A DNA stretch of 64,000 bases from Trema orientale (taxonomy: Eukaryota > Streptophyta > Magnoliopsida > Rosales > Cannabaceae). The DNA lies in the NCBI GenBank assembly GCA_002914845.1, contig JXTC01000201.1, positions 200,341 through 264,340 on the forward strand, read 5' to 3'. A program made the position numbers and the translations under genes. Positions 1 to 10,143 of this stretch are shown here, in pieces. Every line of letters starts with the position of its first letter. Position 1 is the first letter of the stretch. The notes beneath the pieces were generated by a model. The model made no database searches and had not been told where the DNA came from. It saw only the letters and a program-made list of their open reading frames with translations.

Positions 1-210
1 ACTGTAACAATATTTTTGTCTAGAACTATGACCTTTTATGCCTTGTTTAATCTTACTGTAATTGATTTCTTTTACATCCCCCAACTTCCCCAACCGCCAC
101 CAAAAAAAAAAAAAGAAAAAAAGTAGTCTACAGGTGTCGTTATACTTTTCTGTAGTTAAATTTGTATTTTTTTTTGTTTTTATTTTAAAATATATCCACC
201 AATCCTGCAG

Positions 211-345
211 AACTACTTGAAATTTGAACAGTCTTCTGGAGACCCAGCACGTGTTCAGGTTCTTTATGAACGAGCTATTACTGACTTTCCTGTATCAAGT
301 GATCTCTGGCTTGATTATACTCGCTATTTGGATAAGACCTTGAAG
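211..345 (+). CDS. SART3: SART3-like exon a (HAT repeat)
   Basis: The acceptor is ...cctgcag before 211 and the donor is gttttt at 346. The exon is 45 codons in phase 0, starting N-Y-L-K-F-E and containing the HAT signature DLWLDYTRYL. It is the first exon visible; bases 1-210 are intron. Confidence 0.85.
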
Positions 346-3300
346 GTTTTTCTCTTGTAATGATCTTTTATTTCAATAATGTGGCCCTATTTGAAACTTA
401 TGCTTTCCCTCTTCTTCAGGTTGGCAGTACTGTAAGCAATGTTTATTTGAGGGCCACAAAAAATTGCCCCTGGTTTGGAGAACTTTGGGTTCGATATTTG
501 CTTTACTTGGAACGTAATTGTGCACTTGAAAAGGAAATTGGTAGTGTATGTTTCGGACCTTGTAATTTAGTGGACTCAAGTTTCATTATATTTTTAATTG
601 TAAGTTAATGAAGAAAACAAAATAAGTTACTAGGTGCTCATTTTTTGAATGTGAAGGCATTTTTTATTTTTCCATACAAAAGGTTTTAAAAAGCTTAATC
701 GGGAATCGAGGTGTTTTGCTTTAGCCTCATAAGGCGTAAGCCTCGAGGCGAACCAAGGCGTAAGCCTCGACTTTAAGTAATAAAAAACTTCATAAAAATT
801 CATAAAGAAATAGAAAACTCCTAAAAATAAAAGTCTTACATAACATTATAGTAAAAAGACACAATTGCATAATAAAGGCATAGAATTCATGACAATTAGT
901 TGCAAAATATTTCATAAAACCACAAACCAAAGTCATTAAAAATATAAATCCTAATAAAGGTGGCTGCTGTTGATTATTTGAGAGTGGCTGCCGCTGGTTA
1001 TTTAAGAGGGGAGAGGAAGAATATTGTTGGAAGAGAGAAGAGGACGAAAAAACCAAACTTCTATGAGGAGTGAATCCGTTAGAAGTGAAGGAAGCTGAAC
1101 TTGTGCTCTGTTTTTTTTCTTTTTTTTTTCTGAAACAACAACTGTGAAAGAGGAAGAAGGAGGGGAAGATTGAAGTTATCGTGGGACTTGGGAGGGAGGG
1201 AGGGAGAGTGGCTGCTCAGGCGCAGCTTTGGTGTTTTAATGAGCTGAGTGTGTTTTGTTTCACTTCTTAGGATTTTAGAAGCCCAAGCTTATAAGTTATC
1301 AACTTTAAAAAAGCCTAAAACATTAAAAAAAAACTATTCAAGTCAGTTAGCCCAAAAAATTGGCTCAAATTTAATTAAAGAAGCCCATATTAATTAACTG
1401 TACAGGTCAGTTACAAGAGGCTTAAGCCTTATAAGCCTCAGAGGCGTGCGCCTCTCTTGCTGAGGCTTAAGCCTCACCAAGACCAGCTGAGGCGCAGCCT
1501 CAGAGGCGGTTTTCTTCCGCCTCGCCTTGAGGCACACGCCTTAGGCGCCTTTTAAAACCATGTCCATACATTTGCTTGTTAGAAATTCTGTTCTAAGAAT
1601 TTTCAGTAAAATAAGTTACTAGGTGCTCATTTTCTGATGTCAAGACATTTTGTGTCCTTCCATACATTTGCGTGTTAGAAATAGGATTGTCAATAAAATA
1701 AGTTATTAGGTGCTCATTTTCTGAATGTTGACCATTTAATCTTCTATACATTTGCTTGTTAGAAATTCTGTTCTAATTATTGTAATAATCCGAATTCCGT
1801 TGTGCCTATTATAAAAATTCCTCTGCCTTTTACCTTTTTAAGTTGTTTGGATGATTTTGTTAATTTATTTTAGGTATTTGAGAAGGCCTTGCAATGCACT
1901 TTTTCAACTCTTGAAGAGGTATAGATCTTATTATGTTTTAATTTATTTTCAACTTTTGTTAATATGTTCCTTGTTCTTAACATATGCTTCAGTGATTGAA
2001 TTGTCCTTTTGCCTATTTTTTCAGTACCTGGATTTATTCCTGACTCGAGTAGATGGCTTGCGACGAAGAATCTTATTCAGTAATGAAGTTGAGAATTCCT
2101 TGGACTACTCTTTAATAAGGGAAACATTTCAGGTTTGTGCCATATCTTATTTTATCACTTTTACTTCATTTGTTTAGACCTTGAGAAGATAAGAGTAAAG
2201 CTTTTGTTTTAATCTTGTCAAGTGCTTTCTTCTCTGTTTCATGGTTTTGATTATTAATTCCCTTGATCGTATAAACCATATTGGCTTTATAGCTTGCAAC
2301 AACACTGCTTGTGGACCTTAGTTAATTGGACTTGACCAATTTAACTGTGTCAGAATACTTATAAAGTCTACCTAAGTGGAGACATAAAGCATAGTAGAAT
2401 TGGGTCAATTACAAATACATCCTAGTTTTTATTTTTCTTAAATTCAACCTTGTGTTCTTGAAAACTATATCTTCGTCCCTGTGACATCTAATTTTGGGAA
2501 AAAAGTTCTAATTGATGAAAACACTCTTCACTAGGTGTATTGATTGAAACAGAAATTATTTCCATAGAGCTTCTAGATTAGTAGAAATTTATTGTGTTTT
2601 TCTGGTGTCGCATTGATTAATAACAATTTCTATTTCAAAATTTTTGTTTCAAAACATTATATGATAATGAAATTTTCATCAATTAAAATTTTTTCTCAAA
2701 AATTAAATTTAACAAGGGTGAAACTAAATTTTTATGTTAAAATTTAAGGAGTGAAACGTAGTTTCTACGACTGCAGGGTTAAATTTTAAAAAATGAAAAA
2801 CTACAGGGGATTTATTTATTACTATCCCTAATACAATCTTCTAAAGAGTTTATTCTGAGACTAGATCAACTTTGTGGACATAACCTCAAAGTTACTTTTT
2901 CGACATAACAAATCACGTGGAGGAAAAATAACCTCCTTATTGAGGGAGCTCAATTTAGACAGTTTTGCAACCTGGCAAGGGCCTCGATCAATTCTGAACA
3001 TGCCAGAGTTGTGTCATTGTTTGCTGTCAAAGAACTAGCAAGAATGGCTTTTCTTTGTCTGACAGTAAAATAAACAGTTTTGCAAAGGCTTGCTGTATAT
3101 GATTCCGAGACCAATGATCTGTCCAAAATTGCACTTGTTCTCCATTTCACATTTAAACGGTACTTGCTTATAGCAGAAGCCCTTCCTGTTGCTTTAAGTT
3201 CTATTATGACACCGTCCAGATCATCCCTAGCTTTAGGCACTTTTCAGATTGTCCCACCCCCCCAAGAAATTTATGCTCATTCTTTACTCCCCACCCAAAT

Positions 3301-6300
3301 GAAAAAAAGAGAAAAAGGAGAAACCCTAGGGTTTTGTCCTAATCCAACTAACAAGACTAAGGAATATAGACATGATTTAGGTCAACAAGTAGCTCAAATG
3401 CTTTAAGTTAAGGTCAATCTATTCTCTTAGATGAACATTTATGCTTCCTACCGGCTATTATCGTCTTGAACTGCTCCAATGTAGAATTAATAGAGCTTTA
3501 GATTCTGAAGGTGTTCCAAAGGGAAGATCAATACTCAAGAGACACTTCAAAAAAGAAGACAATACCAAAGCCTGTCTCCGAATTGGTGCGTCTTGTGTAA
3601 AAGAAATGGGCAATCTGCAAATCATCTTTTCCTCCATTGCGACTTTTCTTTGGAAATATGGTGGAAGATTTGTGAAGAATTTGGTTTTTATTGGGCGATC
3701 CCGGGTAGTATTTCGGCTTGGATTCAAACGGCGGCTATACACTTTCGGAAAGGTCGAAGCAAAACGTTGTGGAGTTGCGCCATATGGGCATCTCTGTGGG
3801 CAATTTGGGGGGAAAGAAATTCTCGAATTTTTAATGATGAAAGCGGGTCGGTTGACATACTTTGGGACAAGATTCAATTTTGGGTTGCATTATGGGTTAA
3901 GGAACATAAAGAGTTTTGAAGCGTAACGTTCACTGACTTGTTAAGAGGGTGGACAAACTTGTTGTAATTTAAGCCGTTTTTCTATGTTTTTACTTGGTGC
4001 TGTGGGATTTTTGGTCCCTTGTTTTAGTCCTGAGGGTCCTAGCTCAGTTAGGAACCTATTTGTCATCTAGACTTTTTTTTTTTGATAAGAAACAGAATTA
4101 CTTTATCAATAGAACGAAAATAAGACAACAGTGGGACAAGATGTCCCAAAAGGAGAACAAAAAGCGGCCTGAACAAGTTGGATTTTAGCAGTGTCTTTTT
4201 GTTCAGGCCGCTTTGTGTTCTGCTTTTGGGACATCTTGTCCCACTGTTGTTTTATTTTCGTTCTATTAATAAAGTAATTCTGTTTCTTATCAGAAAAAAA
4301 AAGGGGAAGACCTGAGTAAGGTAAGGGTAATTGAGATACTCACCACCCCAGAAGTTCTGCCAAAGAATTCACGTAACTTACTTCCCTTACTGAAATGATT
4401 TAACTCTCCACTATGCTAACTTCAATCATTGAACTACTTGAAGAGTTGAAACTTGAAGAAACCTATTAAACTCATTTTGGGAATCTAAATTCATCTTTAG
4501 TTGCATGCAAATAGTATTCACAGTAGCATTCAGGTACCACAATGAGGATCTTAGAACGTTATGTACCCAGGCTTAGATCCTCTAAGGTCTTACCCATGCC
4601 GGAAAAACAAAGTCCTTTAATCTACACCGACACTTCTCTTAGTTATTAACCTACTGAAGGCTTCCATAACTGTAATGTAAAGGAAAGGGGTCAAAGAATT
4701 CAATTTTCTAAGGCCTCTGCAGCAGGCAAAGTAACCTGAAGGAACCCCATTAATTAGGATGGAAAATGTGACCATTGAGATGCAATAAGAAAGTTAAAAT
4801 TTATATATAGGAAGTTCCAATTGGCATAGTGAATTGGTAAATGTAATTGGCCTTCTGAATTACCAATTTGCAAATACAACCGGGGATTCCAGTTTCCTGG
4901 AATCTAGACATTCATTAGCCATAATATCAAATGAATTATCGACCTTTCTCAATCTACTGCATAAGATTCAAGCTACAAGGAGAGAGAACCAGGGATAATA
5001 GTGCTTTCTTGGGAGTGCAATCAAATGCTATAATAAGCAGATAGTTGAGTTGGAGTTTAACCAGTTAACATGTTTTCTTTTATGGTTCTGCTGAATTTAT
5101 GACAGCGAGCAGTATTGCTAAGCATCTTCTTAACTTATATTAATTCATGACTTTCAGCATGCATCGGATTACCTTTCTCCACACCTGAAGAACACAGATC
5201 CTTTTCTCCGACTACATGCTTATTGGGCCCGTTTAGAGCTAAACCTAGGAAAAGATTTAGTTGCAGCTCGTGGAGTTTGGGAGAGTTTTCTTAAGATCTG
5301 GTTTGCTCAATTCTCTCTTCTACTGCTCACAAAATATAGTCTGTAAACTCATTCTTATTTTTTGACGTCACTTGCCATTTACTTTCAGTGGTTCCATGTT
5401 GGAAGGCTGGCTAGGTTATATATCAATGGAAATAGAGTTGGGGCATATAAAGGATGCTCGGTCGATATATAAAAGATGCTACAGTAAAAGATTTCCTGGG
5501 TCTGGTTCAGAGGTACATTGATTGTTTTAATCATTTTATGTTTCAACCTCTTGCACAAGATTTTATATTTTTTAAGAAAATAAAGAAGTTGTAATTTGTA
5601 GTTTGATAGCTAGTTCCTCTTTTAGAAAAAATGTACAGGTACTGCTTAACAAGACTAGGTCGTGATGCAAAGGCGTAAAGCCTGTAATTGTTTTACTTTT
5701 TTGCTTGGGGCCGAGGGTGTTCGTCGGGGTTAATTTCTGCTGTCTAGTTATGAAGGAGCAATCTAGGCTGGGGATTTATGATAGTAAAATTAAAAAAAAA
5801 AAAAAATGCTTGGTCAGCAATAAAGGTTTAAAGATTTAGCACTGAGCTTAAATCAGATAGTTTGATCTAGGCTTCATAATATAGAAAGTAGTTAACTACT
5901 GAAGTATTGGTTCAGCGTCTTATGTATAACTTGCTGAACCCAAGATAATGTTAGGAAGTTATTCATTTAAAGATTATGCCTCTTAAATTAGATGATACCT
6001 TCCCTTCCTAAAAACAGATTCATTCAGGACATCTGCCATGCTTGGTTACGCTTTGAAAGGGAGTTTGGCACACTAGAGGATTTGGATCATGCAGCACAAA
6101 AGGTACGCTTTTTCATTTGCCTTAAAAGAATTTCTGCTAACTTTGTACAAACGATAGGTTAGACTTTGGAACCCTTTTCTTTTAAAGGCATATGTTGCAT
6201 CATGATGTCTGTTTAGAATCAAAATAAAGGAGAAGAGGAATACAATATTCTGTTTGGATATGAAATTTTTGCTTTACTTTTTTTTGATAAGGAATGAGCT

Positions 6301-9300
6301 TTATATTATTAAGAAAGAATAATACAAATTTTGATTGGAAAGGTTTTGCTTTACAACTAAGATTTTAAGTGTTTCATGCTTTTACAAATTTTATTACACT
6401 AGAAAGCAAGAAGTAAGCCAAAAGAGGGAAAACTATACTGGGAAAGTGCAGGTAGCGGTGTAAAATGTGAACTCGCTTACTGTTGGAATGCCTTGTGGGG
6501 GGTCCCTTGTTGTGGTGATGATGCAAGGGAAATTCTCTTAGTTTGTCGAAAAAGAGGCCCAAAAAAAAAAATGATGGTCTGCTGACATATTAAAAGTACT
6601 TTGTTTCTGAACTTGTAGCTTTGGCAACCAAGCCCCTTTTAAACATCTAATCTCGGATTCCATGACTTACACGGTTACACCTCATTGGAAATAAATTCAT
6701 GTGAAATGCAAGCATGGAATTTGAAACACAAACTTGATTTTCTTTGTTGCAATTTGCAGGATAAATATTAGTTTAATGTTTAGATTTATCCTTATTTGGG
6801 ACAAAGAAAAAAAAGAAAAAAAGATCTTATGGGGTGTATTTAGTTAGCATTCAATTTTAGCTACCTGCCAACTCTCCCTCCTTTGTGATGCACTAAGGTC
6901 TGAACATGATACAGAAGAAAGTGATTAAACAAAATATATTAATTTTTCTCTCTTTTAGGTTTCCCCCCGGCTGGAAGAGCTACAGTTATTCAGATCACGG
7001 GAAGAATCCAAAGTGGAAGAGGAGAGGGAGAGTATTTCTAAGAAGAATACTCGAGAAAAGAGAAAGCAAACCTCAGATATAACTGATGAGCAATCTCCAG
7101 CAAAGAGGCAAAAAGATACTGTACGAAACCTAAACGAAGTGCACAAGAAGGACAAAAGTCAGGTGCCAAATTCAGTTGAAAAAAATAAACCGGAAGAGAC
7201 TAAAGTGCAGGTAGAGGAAACACATGTAACAAAAGAGGAGCAATCTAAAGACTCTAATCCAGTGAAAGCAAGGGTATACACTGACCACTGCACTGCATTT
7301 GTATCAAACCTACACCTTAAGGTGAGTGCACATCTGGTCTGGACTACTGCTGCCTTGTATCTGATGAGTTGATTGTGACCATAAGATCCTGATAGAATTT
7401 TTTGCAGGCAAATTCAGAAGATCTGCGTAAATTTTTCAGTGACGGTGGAGTTGTTGGTATCCGAATACTGCATGACAAGTTCACTGGGAAATCAAGGGTC
7501 TCTCTCTCTCTCTACGTTTCTATTTATATGTATATCTATCTACTGACCTATGAATCCATCTCTATTTCCATCTCTCTTCTCTCTTATCGAATTATTTTCA
7601 TCTGTTTCATATACAATGTAAACATCATTTCCTGATGGTACATGCTGTTATTCAGACACTTGAAAGACCTAGGGTTGTGGAAGGATAATCGGCAATGAAT
7701 ATGCAGTATTCCAGTGTAGATTTCACTTCAGAGAGTTAGGATTGAATCATGGAGAGATAGGGAGACCTCATATTTATTAAAGGAAACATATTGAACTATC
7801 ATTTCTCTAATATAATCACAAAACTTTTGATGATTTTTCTTAGTAAACAGAAGACCAACTGCAAATTCAAAGAGAAAAACACTTTTGGGTTGGTGAATTC
7901 TAGCTAACTCTCTTCTTTTTATTTTTATTTTGTGAAGGGTCTGGCTTACGTGGATTTCTTAGATGATGCACACCTTGCTGCTGCTATATCAAAGAACAAA
8001 CAGAAACTACTTGGGAAGAAGCTGAGCATTGCACGGTCAGAGCCAAGGCGTGGCAAAAGAGATCCATCTGATCAAAGTCTACCCCGTGAGCAAGGTAGCC
8101 CAAGTGGATCTACCTAATTTCAATTTGATCTGATTGTAATTAGGTTGTGTGGATCTACTTCAAACGTAGTACTGGATTTTTTTTTTTTTTTTTTTGAAAG
8201 AAGTACTGGATTTTTTTTATGCAACCAATAGTAACCCTATCTGTCCCAGCATATTAACATAAAATCATAAGTTGTAGGTTTGCATTGACTGTGTGTTGAC
8301 TTCTTTATGTGCAAAATGTGATTTCTTTCAGTCATAATTGACCTTATAAATTTGATGTAGTAGGAGAAGTCATGATTCCTTCTGATGCGGACTTACAGCT
8401 GAGAAAATTGTGTCAGACTTAAACATGGAACAATTGGGCTTGTATGCTGTGTTTTGCTTTATATATGTTTTAGGTTGGCATCCAATTGCATAATTAGTCA
8501 AAGTAGTCTATTAATGGACAAATAATTTTCGAAAAACTAATTTAGAAAGGAAGGAAACCATCTGGGTCAAACTGTTAATGTCAGTATATTGCCAGTTGTT
8601 GTTGTGTTGGTTCTTTTCACTTGGGTTTGGGGCCATGCGGTAGCAGTAGGGGAAAGAAACTTTGGAACTCAGCATGCCTGGACGTTTGGTAGACAATTTA
8701 GCTAGAAAAGAACAGGAGAATTTTTTGATATTGAGACGATTTTGATTATTTTTGGGATAGAGTCAAATTTCTGTTCTCTGTTGTTAGTTGATGTGAGCGA
8801 ATTCAAGAATTTGTTGTTTCTAGATTTGCTAAGGTTTTGTAATATATTGCTGGGGACATCTTGTTCCCGGTGTTTGTATTTCGTACTATTTCATATATTA
8901 AATATAGTTTCGTATATGCAAATACATATATTGCAATTTGCAAGTCATATGTGTAAATTGCTTCAATTATTTTCGAAGAACTACTCATACGTCTCAATGG
9001 GTTTTGTAGACTTGGTTAATTTTGTCTCCTGGGGCTTATCGTTTTGTACAAATAAAAGAAATGGTTACCTTTCACATCTCTCAAACCTTTCTTCTGCAAA
9101 AAACCAATTCTCTATTATGCCACTGGAATTTATGAGTAAGCTAATTTACATCTTTGTGAGCCTTCATTTTATTAAATCGTCTTTTGCTTTTGACTACAAA
9201 AGCTTGTAAGAGGATTATGTTTATGGTCTTCATTTGGCTATTGGTCTCCATAAAATACTTCTGTTAGTCTGTGGTTTTGAAGTTAAGTTCTTTTATTATG

Positions 9301-10143
9301 GTCTGACTGATTTTTGAAAGTAGTGCCCACATTTATGAAAAATTTTCAAAGATTTGTAGCTTGAATAGTGTGGCATGTTATTAGCAGTTAATGAATGAAG
9401 AAGAAAAACACATGCATAAAATGTGATTTTAAATTTCTTATCTGTAAATGTGTATTTTTACCAATGTTAACCACATCATGGCTTATTTATCTTCAAGAAA
9501 GTTTCAATACTAGGAGAGCTACTCTATAATTTGACATTGCTTCTGCTGCCACACACTGAATTTTCAATGAAATCTGCCTTTTTTATATATAGGTCAATTT
9601 ATCTGTCATTTTATCTTTTGATAAATTACTTTATTTTTGTGAACTTCCCGTAGAAACAATGTTTCTTTCTGTTCTTTCTTTCAGCTACAATTGGTGTAAA
9701 TTTTTATTTTTAATCGCTAGATGTGTTTGTTCGAATACGTAAGTATTAAGTATTCCTATGATGTCCTCCATGTTAGGTTAGTTTGATGCGAGTTGACAAT
9801 AGCTAATTTGTCACGATTTGTTCCTCTTTATATTTGCTTCTGTCCCTCTTACCAATGGAGTGATATGGCAGGACGTGGTACTGATCAAACTGATGTCCCT
9901 GGGGGTTCTGTGTCTAGAGAGTCTGTTGAAGCATCTCAGCAATTTGGGCCACCTAAGGCACCTCAGCCTAATGCTCGCAAGCCTAGAGTTGAACATGTCC
10001 AGCTCAAAGGGAAAAACACATTCGCTGTTCCTAGGAATGTTGCTGCTCTTAATCGGACTGCGAAGAAACCCGAAACTAAGGAACAGGATGAGGAAAAGCC
10101 AAAATCCAATGACGAGTTCAGAAAAATTTTCACTAAAGGCTAA
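211..10143 (+). CDS. SART3: SART3/Prp24-like U4/U6 snRNP recycling factor, 3' part (11 exons; 5' end outside window)
   Basis: Exons are 211-345, 420-545, 1874-1918, 2025-2132, 5158-5300, 5389-5512, 6028-6102, 6959-7321, 7408-7497, 7938-8094 and 9872-10143. All junctions are GT-AG and keep one frame, giving about 545 codons. In order the product shows HAT-type helical repeats (W/Y-rich motifs such as DLWLDYTRYL, ELWVRYLLYLER, EGWLGYISMEIELG), a Lys/Glu-rich linker with basic NLS-like clusters, one RRM (RNP2 AFVSNL, RNP1 RGLAYVDF) and a C-terminal SNDEFRKIF peptide. That order is diagnostic of SART3/Prp24 family proteins. They reanneal U4 with U6 snRNA in the nucleus: HAT repeats bind snRNP partners, the RRM binds U6, and the C-terminal peptide contacts LSm2-8. 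Arabidopsis EMB140 is the family member I recall. The N-terminus and promoter lie left of base 1. Family assignment is firm; exact splice sites are inferred. Confidence 0.9.
420..545 (+). CDS. SART3: SART3-like exon b (HAT repeat)
   Basis: The acceptor is cttcttcag at 411-419 and the donor is gtatgt at 546. The exon has 42 codons in phase 0 and carries ELWVRYLLYLER, a HAT helix with the usual aromatic spacing. The upstream intron is only 74 bp. Confidence 0.85.
621..1776. repeat. Three tandem copies of an about 87-bp unit in a SART3 intron, first copy split by a transposon
   Basis: Each unit starts AATAAGTTACTAGGTGCTCA and ends near TTGTTAGAAATTCTGTTCTA. Copies begin at 621, 1610 and 1697. 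The first copy is split by the 884-bp element at 679-1562 and resumes at 1571. The three copies differ by scattered substitutions. Confidence 0.7.
679..1562. mobile_element. Non-autonomous hAT-like DNA transposon with 8-bp target duplication
   Basis: The same 8 bp, TCCATACA, lies at 671-678 and 1563-1570. The element ends are inverted copies: GGTTTTAAAA near 682 and TTTTAAAACC ending near 1560. Both subterminal regions are packed with short inverted motifs built on GCCTCGAGGCG and AAGGCGTAAGCCT. No transposase is encoded. The 8-bp duplication with short inverted ends and subterminal repeats is the hAT pattern; the first bases of the two ends do not match perfectly (AAA versus CAT), so the superfamily is inferred. 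Confidence 0.6.
1874..1918 (+). CDS. SART3: SART3-like exon c (15 codons)
   Basis: This small exon follows a 1,328-bp intron filled by repeats. The acceptor is ttttag and the donor gtatag. It encodes VFEKALQCTFSTLEE; the VFEKAL start is typical of the second helix of a HAT unit. Confidence 0.75.
2025..2132 (+). CDS. SART3: SART3-like exon d
   Basis: The acceptor is tttttcag and the donor gtttgt. The 36 codons begin YLDLFLTRVDGLRRRI, which matches the W/Y-L-x-Y-L-xRRV pattern of this HAT block, and end IRETFQ. A 3,025-bp intron follows. Confidence 0.85.
3540..4066 (+). pseudogene. LINE 3' fragment with RVT zinc-binding-like domain, in SART3 intron
   Basis: The + strand reads SPNWCVLCKRNG, then HLFLHCDFSLEIWW and WASLWAIWGERNSRIF. 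These are the hallmarks of the zinc-binding domain that closes ORF2 of plant L1-type LINEs (C-x2-C ... H-x3-H/C). The reverse transcriptase core is absent. The fragment is 5' truncated, as LINE insertions usually are. Downstream text (WDFWSLVLVLRVL) resembles the 3' tail. It lies in the 3-kb intron between exons d and e. Confidence 0.65.
4073..4302. repeat. Near-perfect inverted repeat (two 104-bp arms, 22-bp loop) in SART3 intron
   Basis: The arm at 4073-4176 is the reverse complement of 4199-4302 with about five mismatches. The outer ends are poly(T) and poly(A), joined to GATAAGAAACAG and CTGTTTCTTATC. This suggests two retroposon 3' tails facing each other. Each arm also holds the palindrome GGGACAAGATGTCCC. 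The pre-mRNA could fold this into a long hairpin. Confidence 0.85.
5158..5300 (+). CDS. SART3: SART3-like exon e (HAT repeat)
   Basis: The acceptor is ctttcag and the donor gtttgc, with phase 2 at its end. It encodes HASDYLSPHLKN then the HAT segment LHAYWARLELNLGKD and a GVWESFL helix. The split Cys codon is completed by the next exon. Confidence 0.85.
5389..5512 (+). CDS. SART3: SART3-like exon f (HAT repeat)
   Basis: The exon is 124 bp, starting with one base that completes the split codon. It encodes EGWLGYISMEIELGHIKDAR and SIYKRCYSKRF. The W-x2-Y-x3-E spacing is the HAT consensus. The donor is gtacat. Confidence 0.87.
6028..6102 (+). CDS. SART3: SART3-like exon g (last HAT helix pair)
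   Basis: The acceptor is cattcag and the donor gtacgc. The 25 codons encode DICHAWLRFEREFGTLEDLD, the last HAT-like W-x2-F-x3-E motif before the linker. Confidence 0.85.
6278..6345 (-). repeat. Short retroposon tail remnant (poly-T, GATAAGG)
   Basis: A poly(T) run followed by GATAAGGAATGAGC is the same type of sequence that ends the inverted repeat at 4073. It fits a minus-strand LINE/SINE 3' end. No body was recognised. Confidence 0.35.
6959..7321 (+). CDS. SART3: SART3-like exon h (charged NLS linker and RRM beta1)
   Basis: The 121 codons start VSPRLEELQLFR. They continue as a Lys/Glu/Arg-rich, probably disordered linker with bipartite-looking basic clusters (KKNTREKRK and AKRQK), consistent with nuclear import. 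They end with CTAFVSNLHLK, the RNP2 strand of the RRM. The donor is gtgagt. Confidence 0.87.
7408..7497 (+). CDS. SART3: SART3-like exon i (RRM helix 1 to beta2)
   Basis: The 30 codons run from ANSEDLRKFFSD to FTGKSR. They form the first RRM helix and second strand. The exon stops inside RNP1, and its donor merges with a (TC)n tract. Confidence 0.87.
7498..7515 (+). repeat. (TC)n microsatellite fused to a splice donor
   Basis: The donor GT of the intron interrupting RNP1 runs straight into a (CT)n tract, so the donor consensus at +3 to +6 is CTCT rather than RAGT. Confidence 0.6.
7938..8094 (+). CDS. SART3: SART3-like exon j (RNP1 and rest of RRM)
   Basis: The exon starts GLAYVDF, completing RNP1 with the Arg of the previous exon. 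It continues through LLGKKLSIARSEP, the last RRM strand, to a basic tail. The donor is caag|gtagcc. If this intron is retained, the frame reaches a stop at 8115-8117. Confidence 0.85.
9872..10143 (+). CDS. SART3: SART3-like final exon (LSm-interaction tail)
   Basis: The acceptor is tatggcag and phase 1 joins exactly to exon j. It encodes a Gly/Pro-rich linker and ends KSNDEFRKIFTKG followed by TAA. The SNDEFRKIF peptide is the conserved LSm2-8 contact of the Prp24/SART3 family, and it confirms that this is the true 3' end of the gene. Confidence 0.9.

Noticed and set aside
2950-3240. 96-codon minus-strand frame in the 3-kb intron, overlapping a + strand frame at 3080-3406
   Set aside because: No domain recognised and both strands are open. 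It could be a captured gene piece, but nothing supports it.
8742-9209. 155-codon open frame in the last SART3 intron
   Set aside because: A+T-driven composition rich in Phe/Leu/Ser with no motif. It lies in an intron whose flanking exons join in frame.
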